NCBI GenBank assembly: GCA_963700395.1
Contig: CAVOXI010000001.1
Coordinates: 124,001-188,000 of the forward strand
Reading direction: 5' to 3'
DNA length: 64,000 bases
DNA from: Prado023 sp963700395
GTDB taxonomy: Bacteria > Actinomycetota > Actinomycetes > S36-B12 > CAIYMF01
Position 1 is the stretch's first letter. Each line of letters begins with the position of its first letter. Position numbers and translations under genes: made by a program. Of the stretch, positions 17,755 to 28,207 are shown one piece after another. The notes below the pieces were generated by a model. That model was given only the letters and a program-made list of their open reading frames with translations. It had not been told where the DNA came from and made no database searches.

Positions 17755-18524
17755 GGTGTAGCCGGTCTCGGAACGGCCCACTTGACTCCACCGACCGAGG
17801 CAGCCCAGGCCGCGATCTTGGTGTAGTAGGTCTTCAACTCGGTGAACGTGGTGTTGGTGGTCCCCTTCGAGTTCAACGTGCCGTAGTTGTTGTACGGGTC
17901 GAAGCCGACCACATCCACCGTGCCCGGCCCCGGGTACAGCGCCCTCATCGACAGCGTGGGGTCGATCGTGGGCGCCGCGAACTGGTGGTAGCCCATCAGG
18001 ATGATCGTGAACGCGATGTTCGGGTACGCCCGGAAGATCGGGGACAACCGCTGCTGCATCGCCTTCCAGTCGGACATCACCTGCGCGTCGTTCTCCGGCT
18101 CATGGTTCACCGCCACCCACACCGGCCCGGGCAACGCCCCCAGCCTCGCGGCCAGGTCCCTGGCCCACGCATCCCCGGCACCCGAGGCCATCTGCGCCCA
18201 CGACAACCCCGGAGTCTTGAACGACACCCACGGCAACCGCCCCGCAGCCAGGTCCGCACCCGCCCGGCTCACCGCACCAGACTGCTGAGTGCCCTGCCAG
18301 TACGTGCGATGCACCCCGAACCGCCCCCCGAACACCGCCTCCTGCGGCACCGGGTCCTGCGACGAGTTCCCACTGCACGACCCCAACAACACCTGACCCT
18401 GCAACGGAATCCCACGCCCCGAGAACCCCGCCCCCGACTCAGCCGAAGCCGGTACTTGAGCATGGAGCCCTACGGCGGAAATTGCGGAAGCGATCAGGAT
18501 GGCCACGGTGCGACGGATGCTCAT

Positions 18525-18840
18525 GGGCTTTCCATCGGACGGGTGCGAGAGTCACCTGATCCCCATACGACCGATCGAGCGACGGCAGGGTCATTGCCAG
18601 CCGGTGATTGGCTCGTCCAGAGGTGACGACGTGGCTAGGCGGTGGTCACCCCACGTCGCCCATGTGACCGTGCCGCCGTGCGGGTCTTGCCCCTGGGCTG
18701 AGAGGATGCCAGCAGTCCCGCGACAAGTGCAGCACTTACCCAGCCCTTCTTGAGCGTGACCGCGCAAGGGCGGACACCAAGCAACTGGCGAGAAACCCGC
18801 CCAGTTGCGGGGCCCTCGCCCAGTTGATATGTACCCTGAC
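18525..18840. other. Intergenic region between two glycosidase paralogues
   Basis: No gene seen. It holds the upstream region of paralogue 2 and, at its right end, the hairpin that follows paralogue 3. Confidence 0.5.
18782..18826 (-). terminator. Hairpin after paralogue 3
   Basis: CAACTGGCGAG (18782-18792) pairs with CTCGCCCAGTTG (18815-18826), 11 bp with one bulged C. It lies 15 bases past the stop of the leftward gene ending at 18841. Confidence 0.5.
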
Positions 18841-20247
18841 TTACCGCTTCAGGGTGACAGTCGTCGACACCGCCCCCTGGAATCCGTACTTGGGGTTCAC
18901 ATAGACACGGTAGGTGCCCTTCTTCAGGTTGAGCGTACGCGTCTCTCTAGACCCGTACGTCTTGTAGGACTTCTTGTACGTGACCCAGATGCCGTTCGCC
19001 TTCTTGCGCTGAACGCTGAGCCTCCAGTATCCCTTGCCCTTGTTGGGGTTCACGTCCACGGCAATCTTGGATCGACGCTTGTCCGACTTCACCGAGATCT
19101 GCGCAGTCGGCTGCGTCGCCAGCAGGGGCGGCGCCGGGGACGCTATGGGCGGCTGCCCCGGCTGCCCCGGCTGGGTCGGCGTGGGTGCAGGCAGGCCGGC
19201 CGAGGAGAACCGATCAGAACCCCTGAGGAGTTGTGCGAAGAGGCCCAGCTTCGCCGGGTTGTCGAGGATCCATGTGCCAGCTGGCTCGATCGAGCGACTC
19301 GTCGGCACTCTGCGTCAACCCGTCCCAATACGCAAATGCGACTCCTCCGGCAGGCTTTCAGATCCATGTAGGCCCGTGCCAGCCAGTTGGCATCCTTGGC
19401 CGCGGCGCTGTCTGTGTAGCCGCTTTCGGCAAGGCCCCACTTTGCACCCCCAACGGATGCCGACCAGATCCCGATCGGGGTGTCAGGGACTCCTTCATCT
19501 CGGTGAACGTGGAGTTCAGGTTCCCGGAGGGCTTGAGGGTTCCGCAGCGGTTGTAGGGGTTGAACCCTGTGACGTCGACGTACTGAGCACCGGGCCAGAG
19601 AGCCTCCATGGAGAGCGCGGGCTCCTGGAGCCCGACCCTGAATTGGTAGTAGCCCGTGAGGATAACGGTGTAGGCGATGTTGGGGTAGGCGCCGGAAGAT
19701 CGGGGCCAGCCGCTGCTGCATTGCCTTCCAGTCCGAACGTTCTCACTGGCTCGCAGTGATTCAGGGTTGTGGTGGATGGCGACCCACACAGGGCCAGGAA
19801 GACTCCCAAGTTGCTGGGCCAATTCGGCGGCCCAGGCATCACCGGCTCCGGCTGCCATCTCGGCCCACGAGAACCGGGTCGCAGTCCCCGGTACGTAAGG
19901 CGCTTTGAACGACAGCCAAGGAACGCGCCCTGACTGCAGATCGAGTAGGGCCCGGTTCACGGCCTTCTCCTGCTGGTTGCCCCGCCAGTACGTCCGGTGG
20001 ATCCCCAAGCTGGTCCCGAGCTGGGCCTCTCGAGGGAGGGGATCCTGGGTCGGGTTGACACTTGCCGCGCCGAACAGGGCCTGGCCAGACAGCGGGACCC
20101 CACGGGACGACCACGCAGGATCAGCCTGGCTGGGAGCCGCGAACGCGATGCCCGCGAAGGCAACGGCGAGCGTGGTCAGGATCGCTGCCACCGATCGTGG
20201 ATTCTGGTCGCCCGGCGCGGATCCACAGGTTCTGCCGATAGGTACAT
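18841..20247 (-). pseudogene. Secreted GH26-like hydrolase with small C-terminal domain (paralogue 3, several frame breaks)
   Basis: From the N terminus: hydrophobic signal (LTTLAVAFAGIAFA), barrel, Pro-rich linker (PTPTQPGQPGQPP), then a domain of about 75 residues (ISVKSDKRRSKIAVDVNPNK to GTYRVYVNPKYGFQG) ending at 18841. It has no Fn3 and no 190-residue module. Frame breaks occur near 20220 (if ATG 20247 with its AGGGGG is the start), 19690-19740, 19480-19500, 19350 and 19300. Unlike the other four paralogues, the first catalytic position reads WVAIHHNPES, with Asn where the others have Glu, while AESGYTD keeps the second Glu. The copy is probably inactive as a retaining glycosidase even if its frame were restored. 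Confidence 0.65.
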
Positions 20248-20705
20248 GATCCAAACCCCCTGTAATTTCCCTCGCATTGAGCGAAGGCGCGCTGATGATG
20301 GCGAGCCAATTATGCCTGAACTGCAGGGCGCACGATTCTCTGGGGTTGAACGTTAGCGCGAATGAGTGACAGCGCTAATGTTGGCCATCGCTGGGCGGCG
20401 CAAGCAGAGCGCCTTGCCGTGTGAAGAGTCGGAGTTGTGATTCGCCCGCGAGGGCTGCGCTACGTCGCCGTGTAGCACCTCGACAAGGTCTCCGCCGGCT
20501 CGGGGACGGATACGAACCCTCGTGGTCGACCCCAGGAGATCCGCAAGCTCTCTACTCAGGGGAGTCCGGGCACCATCAGCGTTGTGCTTTCCGGTAGATA
20601 TCAGGTGAGCCACGGACGCCTGTTCCCGCTTGCCACCGAGATTCGGTTAACCCGTATGGCGCATCGCCGTCTAACTCGGGCTGTTTGCCGGCGTAAGACA
20701 GGCAT
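20248..20705. other. Divergent intergenic region between paralogues 3 and 4
   Basis: About 450 bp without a convincing gene. A TAAGAC six bases before the ATG at 20706 could be the -10 of paralogue 4. Otherwise I see no repeat or strong hairpin. Confidence 0.45.
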
Positions 20706-22186
20706 ATGAATGCACGGCGCGGACTTGTCCTGACGCTCGGTTTGATGCTCGCGCTCGTAGGGCTCGGTCCCATGCCGGCTTCGGCTGAGTCGGGGGCGGG
20801 GTTCTCGGCGCGGGGTGTTCCGTTGCAGGGGCAGGTGCTGTTGGGGCGGCCAGTGGCAACTCAACGCAGGATCCGTTGCCCCGCGAGGCGACGGTGGGGG
20901 GCACGTTCGGGGTCCATCGCACGTACTGGCGGGGCACTCAGCTGTCTCGGCGGTGGATCGGGCCCGGGTGGATCTGACCAGGGCCGGTTGCCGTGGGTGT
21001 CGTTCAAGGCCCCCTAGCTCCGGGCACTCAACTCCGCTCAGCTGGACGCAGATGGTCTCGGGTGCCGGGGATACGTGGGCCAGGGATCTGGCCGCGCAGT
21101 TGGGGACGTTGCCCGGGCCGGTGTGGGTGGCGGTTGACCATGAACCGGAACGCGCTGGGGATGTGCAGGAGTGGAAGGGGATGCAGCAGCGATTGTCACC
21201 GATCTTCCGCGCGTAGCCGAACGTCGCGTTCACGATCATCGTGATGGGCTACCACCAGTTCGCGGCGCCCACGATCGACCCCCCGCTGTCAATGCAGGCG
21301 CTGTTCCCGGGGCCGGGCACGGTGGATGTGGTCGGCTTCGACCCGTACAACAACTACGGCACGTTGAACTCGAAGGGGACCACCAACACCACGTTCACCG
21401 AGTTGAAGACCTACTACACCAAGATCGCGGCCTGGGCTGCCTCGGTCGGTGGGGTCAAGTGGGCCGTGTCCGAGACCGGCTACACCGACGTGGCCGCCCA
21501 GAGGGACGTGGCCTGGCTGTCGCGGGCCTACGACGACATGAAGGCCGCAGGAGGCATCGCCCTGACCTACTGGGACAACCAGGGTTCATCACCGCGAACA
21601 CCTGGCGGCTGAACAGCACCCTCAAGGCGAACGAGTTCGCAAAGGTCCTCGCCCGCTCCAACCGCCTCACCGACACACCCACGCCTGCCCCGCCGACCCC
21701 GGCCCCGCCGACGCCGGCCCCGCCGACGCCGGCCCCGCCGACGCCGGCCCCGCCGACCCCGGCCCCGCCGACCCCGGCCCCGCCGACCCCGGCCCCCGCC
21801 CACGCCGGCCCCGCCGACGGCGACGGAGACCGCGCCCGCGTCGGACCTCGTGCATGCGCAGGCCAGTTCTGCTGAAGCAGCCTTGACTGCAGCCCCCGCT
21901 GGGGCGAACAACGACACCGGGCCCACAGAGCAGGTGGACGTCAAGGTCCCAGCCCCGGCGTGGAATGCGGATCATGCGCGTCGACGTCTCGCCCAGCCTT
22001 GGGAAGCAGAACTGGACGTTCCGGGTGGAGAGGCTCAGTCACCGCGGCTGGACCTCGATGGGTACCTACCGCACGGGTGGCCACCGCGAAGTGAGGAAGA
22101 TCAACCTGGACCGGGGGACCTACCGGGTTGTCGTCCTCGAGAGCCATCCGGCATCCGTGGAGCTACCTCAGGTACGGTCTGGCTGA
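20706..22186 (+). pseudogene. GH26-like hydrolase paralogue 4, multiply disrupted, with (PTPAP)n linker
   Basis: It starts with a clean signal peptide (LTLGLMLALVGLGPMPASA). The barrel is broken by frame shifts near 20850, 20950-20985 and 21590 and by an in-frame TAG at 21214-21216 where paralogues have Tyr (FRAYPN). WVAVDHEPE and WAVSETGYT, the two catalytic segments, are still present. A tandem PTPAP linker follows, then after a further shift near 21965 the small C-terminal domain (VDVSPSLGKQNWTF to GTYRVVV). It is the only paralogue on the plus strand. The nonsense codon is hard to explain as an indel error, so real decay is likely here. Confidence 0.7.
21679..21800 (+). repeat. 15-bp tandem repeat coding a Pro-Thr-Pro-Ala-Pro linker
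   Basis: About eight copies of a 15-bp unit reading CCGACSCCGGCCCCG, encoding (PTPAP)n between the barrel and the C-terminal domain. Such arrays change length by slippage and are also prone to sequencing error. Confidence 0.85.
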
Positions 22187-22301
22187 AGCGATGAAGGTCG
22201 CAGCTTCCGCGGCTCGGCGACTCGCGGTGGCCTGCCCGATGACCTGAGGGGCTGGTTGTTGGCGTACTTGCCGTCCGACCTCAAGGACAAGGGACCCTCG
22301 A

Positions 22302-23621
22302 TCAGTGCTTCACGAACACGCTGGGCGAGGCGGTTCCGCTGTAGCCGTACTTGGCGTTGACCACCACACGGTAGGTGCCGCGGCCGACATTGAGGGTTCT
22401 GACCTCTCGTTTGGTCTTCGTCCTGTACCAATCGAGGGTCTTCCATGTGCCATCTGCCCGCCGCTTCTGCAGCCGGAACGTCCAGAACCCCTTGCCCTTG
22501 TTCGGATTGACGTTCATGTGGAGCACTCGCCCCGAGCGCCTCGCGGCTGACTGCTACAGACACGGGGTTTCTGGGGGGGATGCACCCTTTTCAAGTCGCG
22601 GGGATGCACCGGGGTTGCGTGGGTGTGTCGGGTCGGAGGCGGCTTGGAGCGGGCGATGGACCTTTGCGAACTCGGTCTCCTTGAGAGTGCTGTTCAGCCG
22701 CCAGGTGTTCGCGGTGGATGAATTGGTTGTCCCAGTAGGTCAGGGCGATGCCTCCTGCGGCCTTCATGTCGTCGTAGGCCCGCGACAGCCAGGCCACGTC
22801 CCTCTGGGCGGCCATGTCTGTGTAGCCGGTCTCGGCCACGGCCCACTTGACCCCGCCGACGGAGGCTGCCCAGGCAGCGATCTTGGTGTAGTAGGTCTTC
22901 AGCTCGGTGAACGTGGTGATCTGCTCGCCGTTCGAGGCCAGCGTTCCGTACCAGTTGTACGGGTCGAACCCCACGACGTCGACCAGCCCCGGCCCCGGGT
23001 AGAGGGCGTCCATCGACAGTTTCGGATTGATCGTGGGTGCGGCGAACTGGTGGTAGCCCATCAGGATGATCGTGAAGGCGATGTTCGGGTGGGCCCGGAA
23101 GATCGGTGACGAGCCGCTGCTGCATCCGCTTCCAGTCCTGGAGGTCTCGCGGACGTCATTCTCCGGCTCGTGGTGGACCGCCACCCACACCGGCCCGGGA
23201 ACGGTGCCCAACCGCGCGGCCAGATCCTTGGCCCATGTTGTCCCCGGCACCTGAGGCCATCTGCGCCCAGGACAGGCCCGGCGCCTTGAACGACATCCAC
23301 GGCAATCGGCCCGCCTGCAGGTCCGAGCGTGGCCCGGCTCACCGCCGAGGACTGCTGGTTCCCGGCCCAGTAGGTGCGATGAATCCCCAGCCGTCCGCCG
23401 AACACCGCCTCCTGGGGCAACGGATCCTGACTCGCGTTGCCACTGCACGACCCGAACAGGACCTGCCCATTGAGCGGAATCCCACGGGAGGTGAAACCCA
23501 AGCCCAAGTCGGTTGTGGCTGCCTTGACGGGCGTGTTCACGCCCAGCCCAAGCACCAGAAGGAGCGCAAACGACGTCAACTGGAGGGCGATTCTCCTCGC
23601 TCCGGTTTGACGTTCCACCAT
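22302..23621 (-). pseudogene. GH26-like hydrolase with small C-terminal domain (paralogue 5, several frame breaks)
   Basis: Start taken at ATG 23621 with GGGGTGAACGGCAG upstream (alternatives at 23648 and 23696). Signal peptide ALQLTSFALLLVLGLGV, then the barrel with WVAVHHEPEND and WAVAETGYTD intact. Breaks are seen near 23325, 23250, 23110-23150, 22720 and 22525. The small C-terminal domain (VNPNKGKGFWTFRLQKR, then GTYRVVVNAKYGYSG) ends at 22302. It shares a 94-bp identical block with paralogue 2. As with paralogue 2, restoring a few single bases would give a full protein, so sequence error is a real possibility. Confidence 0.65.
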
Positions 23622-23856
23622 CTGCCGTTCACCCCGATCCACATCCATGCTACGACGCCACCGCCTTGGATCATCCTTGGCACGCGTGGCGCTCACATAC
23701 CCTTTCCTACGCCATTGTGAACCTGTCGACGGCCAATCCTGCTCTGATTGACCTGCCGTTAGTGCGGACTTGTCGGCCCCCTAGCCGCCCTGCTGCGCCG
23801 GAGGGGCAACGGCGCGGCCGCAAGGGTTCCGCGGTTGTCGTCCGGCCGTCGCTGGT

Positions 23857-24731
23857 TCACCGGCCCGGGCAACACATCAGCCGATCCTGAAGGAAGACGT
23901 CATCGACCAATCCGAAGAAGGGATCCGATCCCTTCTTCACATGCTTGGCCCCAATCCGGATCGGGGTTGATGGGGAGATCCTGAGCCGTTCCGTTGTGTC
24001 AGTGCGTCCGGCAATCGTCCCGTCAATGAGCAGGGCTAGTTCCGCGCCAACGCGCTGGCACTCAACTGCGTGCCAGCGCCCGTCAGCCACCGACCGGTCG
24101 GACTCGACGGTTTGAGCCTCCTGAGTTCCCGAACCGACGAGGACGCACTCAGGTCGCCCCGCGTCGGCATCGACCTGCAACTTCCACTGTCCGGACCCTC
24201 CAGTCGAGTAGCCCCTCTGGACGACATTGGCGCCGTCGCGATGTCGGATGCGTCCAGCCTGAGGCGCGCGCCGTAGCTGAAGTCCGCGTCACCAACGTCG
24301 AGCGCGGCAGATGGCCCGATCTCAATGATGCCCCGGAGGCATTCGGGGTCATGCGCCTGAACACGGGTCTGGGAACTGCATCACCCTTCCGCGTCCGGTT
24401 TCGTCCACCACCTGAAGTCGAGTGTTCGTCGCCTCAGGGTAGACAGCCACTGCCGGGATCGCTCCTGGGGAGTCTCTGAAGACCGTTCCCGCCTTCACGG
24501 GTCCTACAGCTGCCTCATCGAAGCCGAGCAGCAGCTTCAGTTCCCCTACCGGCGCGCGGGCCGGTTCCGAGGCGATGGCAGTCGGTGGCTCCCCAGGGCA
24601 GTGGTTCCTGCACGGGGTGAGCCGCCACAGCCAGACCCCACCAACGAAGCGGTCACGACGAGAACGAGCCCGATCCAGGGCCGCGATCGTCGCCTGCGCG
24701 CCCTCGGCGCTCTCGCCGACAGACGACTCAC
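23857..24731 (-). pseudogene. LamG-domain lipoprotein, several frame breaks
   Basis: The N terminus has Arg residues, a hydrophobic segment (WIGLVLVVTASLVGSGCGG) and a Cys suggesting lipid attachment, though the lipobox is imperfect. After a shift near 24555 comes ELKLLLGFDEAAVGP, then a concanavalin-like LamG fold: DVGDADFSYGARLRLDASD, DGRWHAVECQRVGAELALLIDG and FFGLVDDVFLQD. Further breaks are near 24345 and 24220. The GTG start overlaps the stop of the glycerophosphotransferase gene by GTGA, so it is the last gene of the polysaccharide operon. LamG domains bind glycans or proteins; a role at the cell surface is inferred. Confidence 0.6.
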
Positions 24732-25819
24732 GCGACCATCTCCAGGATCGCGGTGATCAACCTGGTTGTCGCGCGACCGTCTTCGTTGGCGCAGAAGCGT
24801 TGACGGAAGAGGGCCACACGATCAGGATCGTCGTGCTGCCCGTTCAAGGCTGCCAGCAGTGCGTCGATCAACTCCACCCGGCTGCCCACCACGGCCCCGG
24901 GCGCGGTGGCCTCGTAATCGAAGTAGAAGCCCCGCTCCTGATCCTGGTAGCGATGCAGGTCGTAGGCGTACAGGACCATGGGACGTCCGGTGATCGCGAA
25001 GTCGAACACTAGGAGCTGTAGTCCGTGACGAGCACGTCGGCGACCGCGAGGAGGTCCTGTACATCCGGGTACCGGCCCAGATCGATGAGGCCGGGCATTC
25101 TCCTGGAACTGTTCCCCCGCTGCGACGTCAAGCGGGTGCAGCCGCGCCAGCACGACAACGTCGTCCGGGAGTGCCGCGAGGAAGGCCGCATCCATGAAGG
25201 GATGGTCAACCCGCGGGCGAGCACCTGCCCGAGAATGTGCACGCCAGGTCGGGGCATAGAGAATGGTCCGCGTGTCGTCGGCGAGGCCTAAGCGTCGCCT
25301 CACCAGGGCTCTGCGCGGTTCCACGACATCACCCGCGAGGACGTCGTTGCGGGGGTAGCCGCACTCGATTACGCGGCCGGAGTACCTGAAGGCGTTTCTG
25401 AGTATCGCCGTGACCTCCGAGCTTGGAGAGATGAGCAGGTCCCAACGCGCCACGTCAGCGTCCTGCTTCCTCAGGTACCAATCCGACAGCGCGTACGGAC
25501 CCGCGGATGCATCCCACCCGATCCTCTTCAGGGGTGTTCCGTGCCAGGTCTGAAGATAGAGCAGCGGCTTGCGGCGTGGAGGGAACCGGACCGTGAGGTC
25601 GTTCGAGATCAGAACATCGGTACGCATCAACTCCGTGAAGTACCCGGGGGAGTGGAAGCGTCGACGGGCGAATTCCTCGGGGATGTGGGACTGACCATCG
25701 CTGGCCCAGCACTGCCGGGCGTGGGGGAGGAACTCCCCGAGTGCTTCTGAGACAGCACGGGGGTTGTCCGCATACGCTCCACGCCACGCCTTGAACAGGA
25801 ATCGGGGCTTCTCCGTCAT
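24728..25819 (-). pseudogene. TagB/TarB-like CDP-glycerol glycerophosphotransferase with two compensating frame shifts
   Basis: Family members add glycerol-phosphate (or ribitol-phosphate) units to teichoic acid-like polymers at the inner membrane face. Visible: LQTWHGTPLKRIG, ERxDWDxxxISPSS-like RWDLLISPSS, the ILYAPTWRAHSR motif, LARLHPL, and the C-terminal FDFAITGRPMVLYAYDLHRY. Between about 25100 and 25015 the frame slips and then returns; the intervening residues make family sense only in the other frame (LIDLGRYPDVQDLLAVADVL), restoring the expected VTDYSS motif. With those two bases corrected the protein has about 363 residues. Its start overlaps the flippase stop (ATGA). The locus polymer may therefore contain polyol phosphate. 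Confidence 0.78.
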
Positions 25820-27408
25820 GGGATCATCTCCTGGTTGTCGACGGTCAGAGGCCCTGCCGGTGTGGAGATTGTGGAGGTCGAACGCGCCGGCTCAGCGCCC
25901 AAGCCCAGCGTCAGGCGTGCTCGGATCACCCACAGGATCGTGAGGTATCCGATGCCGGTGGCTGTCACGATCACGATGGCAGTTACTCCGAAAGCCATAC
26001 CCCATGAACCCAGGAGCATCGGAACGGCGAAGAAGCAGCCGACGGCGATGAGAGCAACAGACACGGCCCGATGGTCCATCGTCCAGTACCCGTTGAGGAC
26101 CCGGACTTGAACCACCCCCAAGGCATTGCGCATGACGATCGCGCCTGCCCAGGCGATCGCCGCGCCCACTGATCCGTACGTGGGCACCAATGCGAGCAGT
26201 AGCCCAAGGTCCACGAGGAACGCGAGCGTGTAGTTGAGCAGGCTCAGGCGCGATCGACCGCCCATCAGGAGGAGGGTGTCGGCCGCGCCGCAGAGGGATG
26301 CAAAGCACATCGCTACGCCCATCAGGGCCAGTGTCGCCGCTCCTGAGGAATACCTGGTTCCGCCCAGGACATCGAGGAACACAGTCGCCATGGACACGCA
26401 CAGCAGGTAGACGGGCCATGAGACCATCACGGACAGAATCGTTGTGGACTTCACCACATCTCGAGCCGCGGAATCCGCCCCTCGACTCAGCAACCCACTC
26501 AATTGGGGAGCAAGGATCTGTTGGAGGGCGGCTCCGAAGAACTGCCCCAATACGATCGCTCGTGTCGCGACCGTGTAGATGGCTGCGTTTGTGGGAGTCG
26601 CCAGGATCGCGACCAGCACCACGTCGCCCCGCTGTACCAGTATCTGAAGGACTCGAGTCAGGGCCCTCGGCCATGCGAATTCCACGTACTCTTTGGCAAG
26701 TTCCCGATAAGGAGTTGGTTCCAGCCCATTGGCTGGAGCCGGTGCGGTTCTCGCCAATGACGCGTACCACAGGGCTGCGGGGATTGAAACAAGAGCAAAC
26801 GGGATGACGAAGGCCAGGGATAGCCGCCCGACGCTGGCCAATCCCAGCGCCACCAGCGCGCCCGACAGGCACACCTGGATCCCCGGTCGTAGCGTGAGCC
26901 CGAGCACGGCCACCGGCACCATGCGTGAATGCCCGCGCATTGCGGAGAGCAGGGTGCTGCTCAAGGTTGCCACAGGTAGCACGACCAGAAGGGCCACCGC
27001 CGTGGAACTCGCCTCGCCGATCCAGGTGAGCGAAGTTCCACTCTGCGCGACCCGCCAACCGATCACTGCCAGGACGCTGAGGGCGACTCCGAGGCTGAAC
27101 GACACAGCCCCTGCGACTCGCACGATCCTCCGAGAATCACTTGGCGCACCAGTGATGGCCAGGTGCGGAATGAACCGGGAGAGTCCGACATCGGATCCGA
27201 ACTCCGAGACGCCGAGCAGGACCAGGAACATCGAGGTGATGGCGAAATAGACCCCGGCCTCATCGGTCGACAGGCTTCTGGCCACCAGGGCGGTGAGTGC
27301 CAGCGAGAGCCCAGCATTGGCGATGGCCCCGAGGAGGCCGACCGCGCCGCCCCGGGTGATCGTGCGCATCACCCGGGAGTGCGCTGCTGCTCCTGATTGC
27401 TGAGGCAT
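25816..27408 (-). CDS. wzx: Wzx-type polysaccharide flippase
   Basis: A MOP-superfamily transporter of about 530 residues with roughly 12-14 hydrophobic segments, starting with GGAVGLLGAIANAGLSLALT followed by FAITSMFLVLLGVSEFGSDV, typical of repeat-unit flippases. Start ATG 27408 was chosen because the family begins here and GCGAGAGA lies upstream; the open frame extends further 5' without membrane character. The stop overlaps the next gene by ATGA, so the two are translationally coupled. It would move lipid-linked repeat units outward for the Wzy-like polymerase in the same operon. Confidence 0.88.
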   Translation of the reverse strand: MPQQSGAAAHSRVMRTITRGGAVGLLGAIANAGLSLALTALVARSLSTDEAGVYFAITSMFLVLLGVSEFGSDVGLSRFIPHLAITGAPSDSRRIVRVAGAVSFSLGVALSVLAVIGWRVAQSGTSLTWIGEASSTAVALLVVLPVATLSSTLLSAMRGHSRMVPVAVLGLTLRPGIQVCLSGALVALGLASVGRLSLAFVIPFALVSIPAALWYASLARTAPAPANGLEPTPYRELAKEYVEFAWPRALTRVLQILVQRGDVVLVAILATPTNAAIYTVATRAIVLGQFFGAALQQILAPQLSGLLSRGADSAARDVVKSTTILSVMVSWPVYLLCVSMATVFLDVLGGTRYSSGAATLALMGVAMCFASLCGAADTLLLMGGRSRLSLLNYTLAFLVDLGLLLALVPTYGSVGAAIAWAGAIVMRNALGVVQVRVLNGYWTMDHRAVSVALIAVGCFFAVPMLLGSWGMAFGVTAIVIVTATGIGYLTILWVIRARLTLGLGAEPARSTSTISTPAGPLTVDNQEMIP

Positions 27409-27439
27409 GTGCGTCTCTCGCTCGCCTGCCTCGCTCAGG

Positions 27440-28207
27440 TCACGTCCGCCGCGCTTGGAGGGCAGCGAAGCCCAGCGCAGCACCCAGGACGAAGCCGGCG
27501 ACGGCCCAGGGCCACGATGGGCTTTGTGGATCAGCTGTTCCGGAGAGGACTCGCCCCGGATCGGTGCTGGAGGAGTTGGCCGATGCCAGCGCGTTGTACA
27601 ACGAGGCCAGCGACTCCGACGCCACGCGCACGCGTGACTCCTGCACCAACGCGGTGGCGCTGCCTGGTGTCGCCCTGGCGGCTGCCTTGCTCGCTGACGT
27701 GAGCTCCTTCTCAGCTGCCTTGATCTGGGACCGCAGGATCGTGGATTGTGCCGACACAGTCTCCTCGGAGGTGGCCTCACGGGCGTCCAGGTAGGCCCGT
27801 GCCATCTCGTTGACCACGTCATCGTTGGGTGGCTCCCCGGACCCTTTGCTCGTGATGGTGATCACCTGGCTGCCGGTGTTGGCTGAGGCGCCGACCCGGC
27901 CAGCAACGCTAGCCGCGGAGACCTCGTCACCCAGCGCCACTGCGGCATCCGCAACGACCAGATCGCTCGTGACGACAGCCGCATCCGACTGGACGTTGGT
28001 GAGGTTGTCGGAGGTGGGGGAGTACGGGTTGCCCACAGTGGGGTTGATCAGGACGGTCACGCTCGAGGAAGCCGGGGACTGCACCACGCTGTAAGCGACA
28101 AGCCCGAGTCCGGCACCAACCAGCCCGGCGATCACGATGATGGGCGCAGTCCAACGACTCCTCGCCCTGTCCCGTGCCTGCGGTGCGGCGGGTTCATTGG
28201 TGGCCAT
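27440..28207 (-). CDS. Wzz-like chain-length/co-polymerase protein, second copy
   Basis: 255 residues with the two-membrane-helix layout of polysaccharide co-polymerases: a helix at about 20-42 (APIIVIAGLVGAGLGLVAYS), a large extracytoplasmic part with coiled-coil character (about 115-205, rich in Ala, Glu and Ser), and a second helix at about 228-246 (AVAGFVLGAALGFAAL). No Walker motifs, so no fused tyrosine kinase. ATG 28207 has a strong GGAGGAG 3 bases upstream and overlaps the previous gene by 14 bases. It probably pairs with the preceding gene to set chain length or guide export. Confidence 0.78.
   Translation of the reverse strand: MATNEPAAPQARDRARSRWTAPIIVIAGLVGAGLGLVAYSVVQSPASSSVTVLINPTVGNPYSPTSDNLTNVQSDAAVVTSDLVVADAAVALGDEVSAASVAGRVGASANTGSQVITITSKGSGEPPNDDVVNEMARAYLDAREATSEETVSAQSTILRSQIKAAEKELTSASKAAARATPGSATALVQESRVRVASESLASLYNALASANSSSTDPGRVLSGTADPQSPSWPWAVAGFVLGAALGFAALQARRT

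Larger units (their letters stand above)
16134..18524 (-). pseudogene. Secreted GH26-like hydrolase with three Fn3 repeats and beta-module (paralogue 2, three frame breaks)
   Basis: The N-terminal frame (from ATG 18524) has a signal peptide and most of the barrel, including WVAVNHEPEND. At about 17772 one base is missing compared with paralogue 4, just before the second catalytic Glu. A second break is near 17655 and a third near 17566, each with family similarity resuming in another frame. From about 17545 a continuous frame encodes three Fn3 repeats of about 85 residues and the shared 190-residue beta-module ending at 16134. Two Fn3 repeats are almost identical in DNA (period 255 bp). If the breaks are sequencing errors this is a working paralogue of about 790 residues; otherwise it is a decaying copy. 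Confidence 0.72.

Noticed and set aside
21679..21800. CRISPR-like array
   Set aside because: The units are contiguous 15-bp coding repeats for Pro-Thr-Pro-Ala-Pro without spacers.
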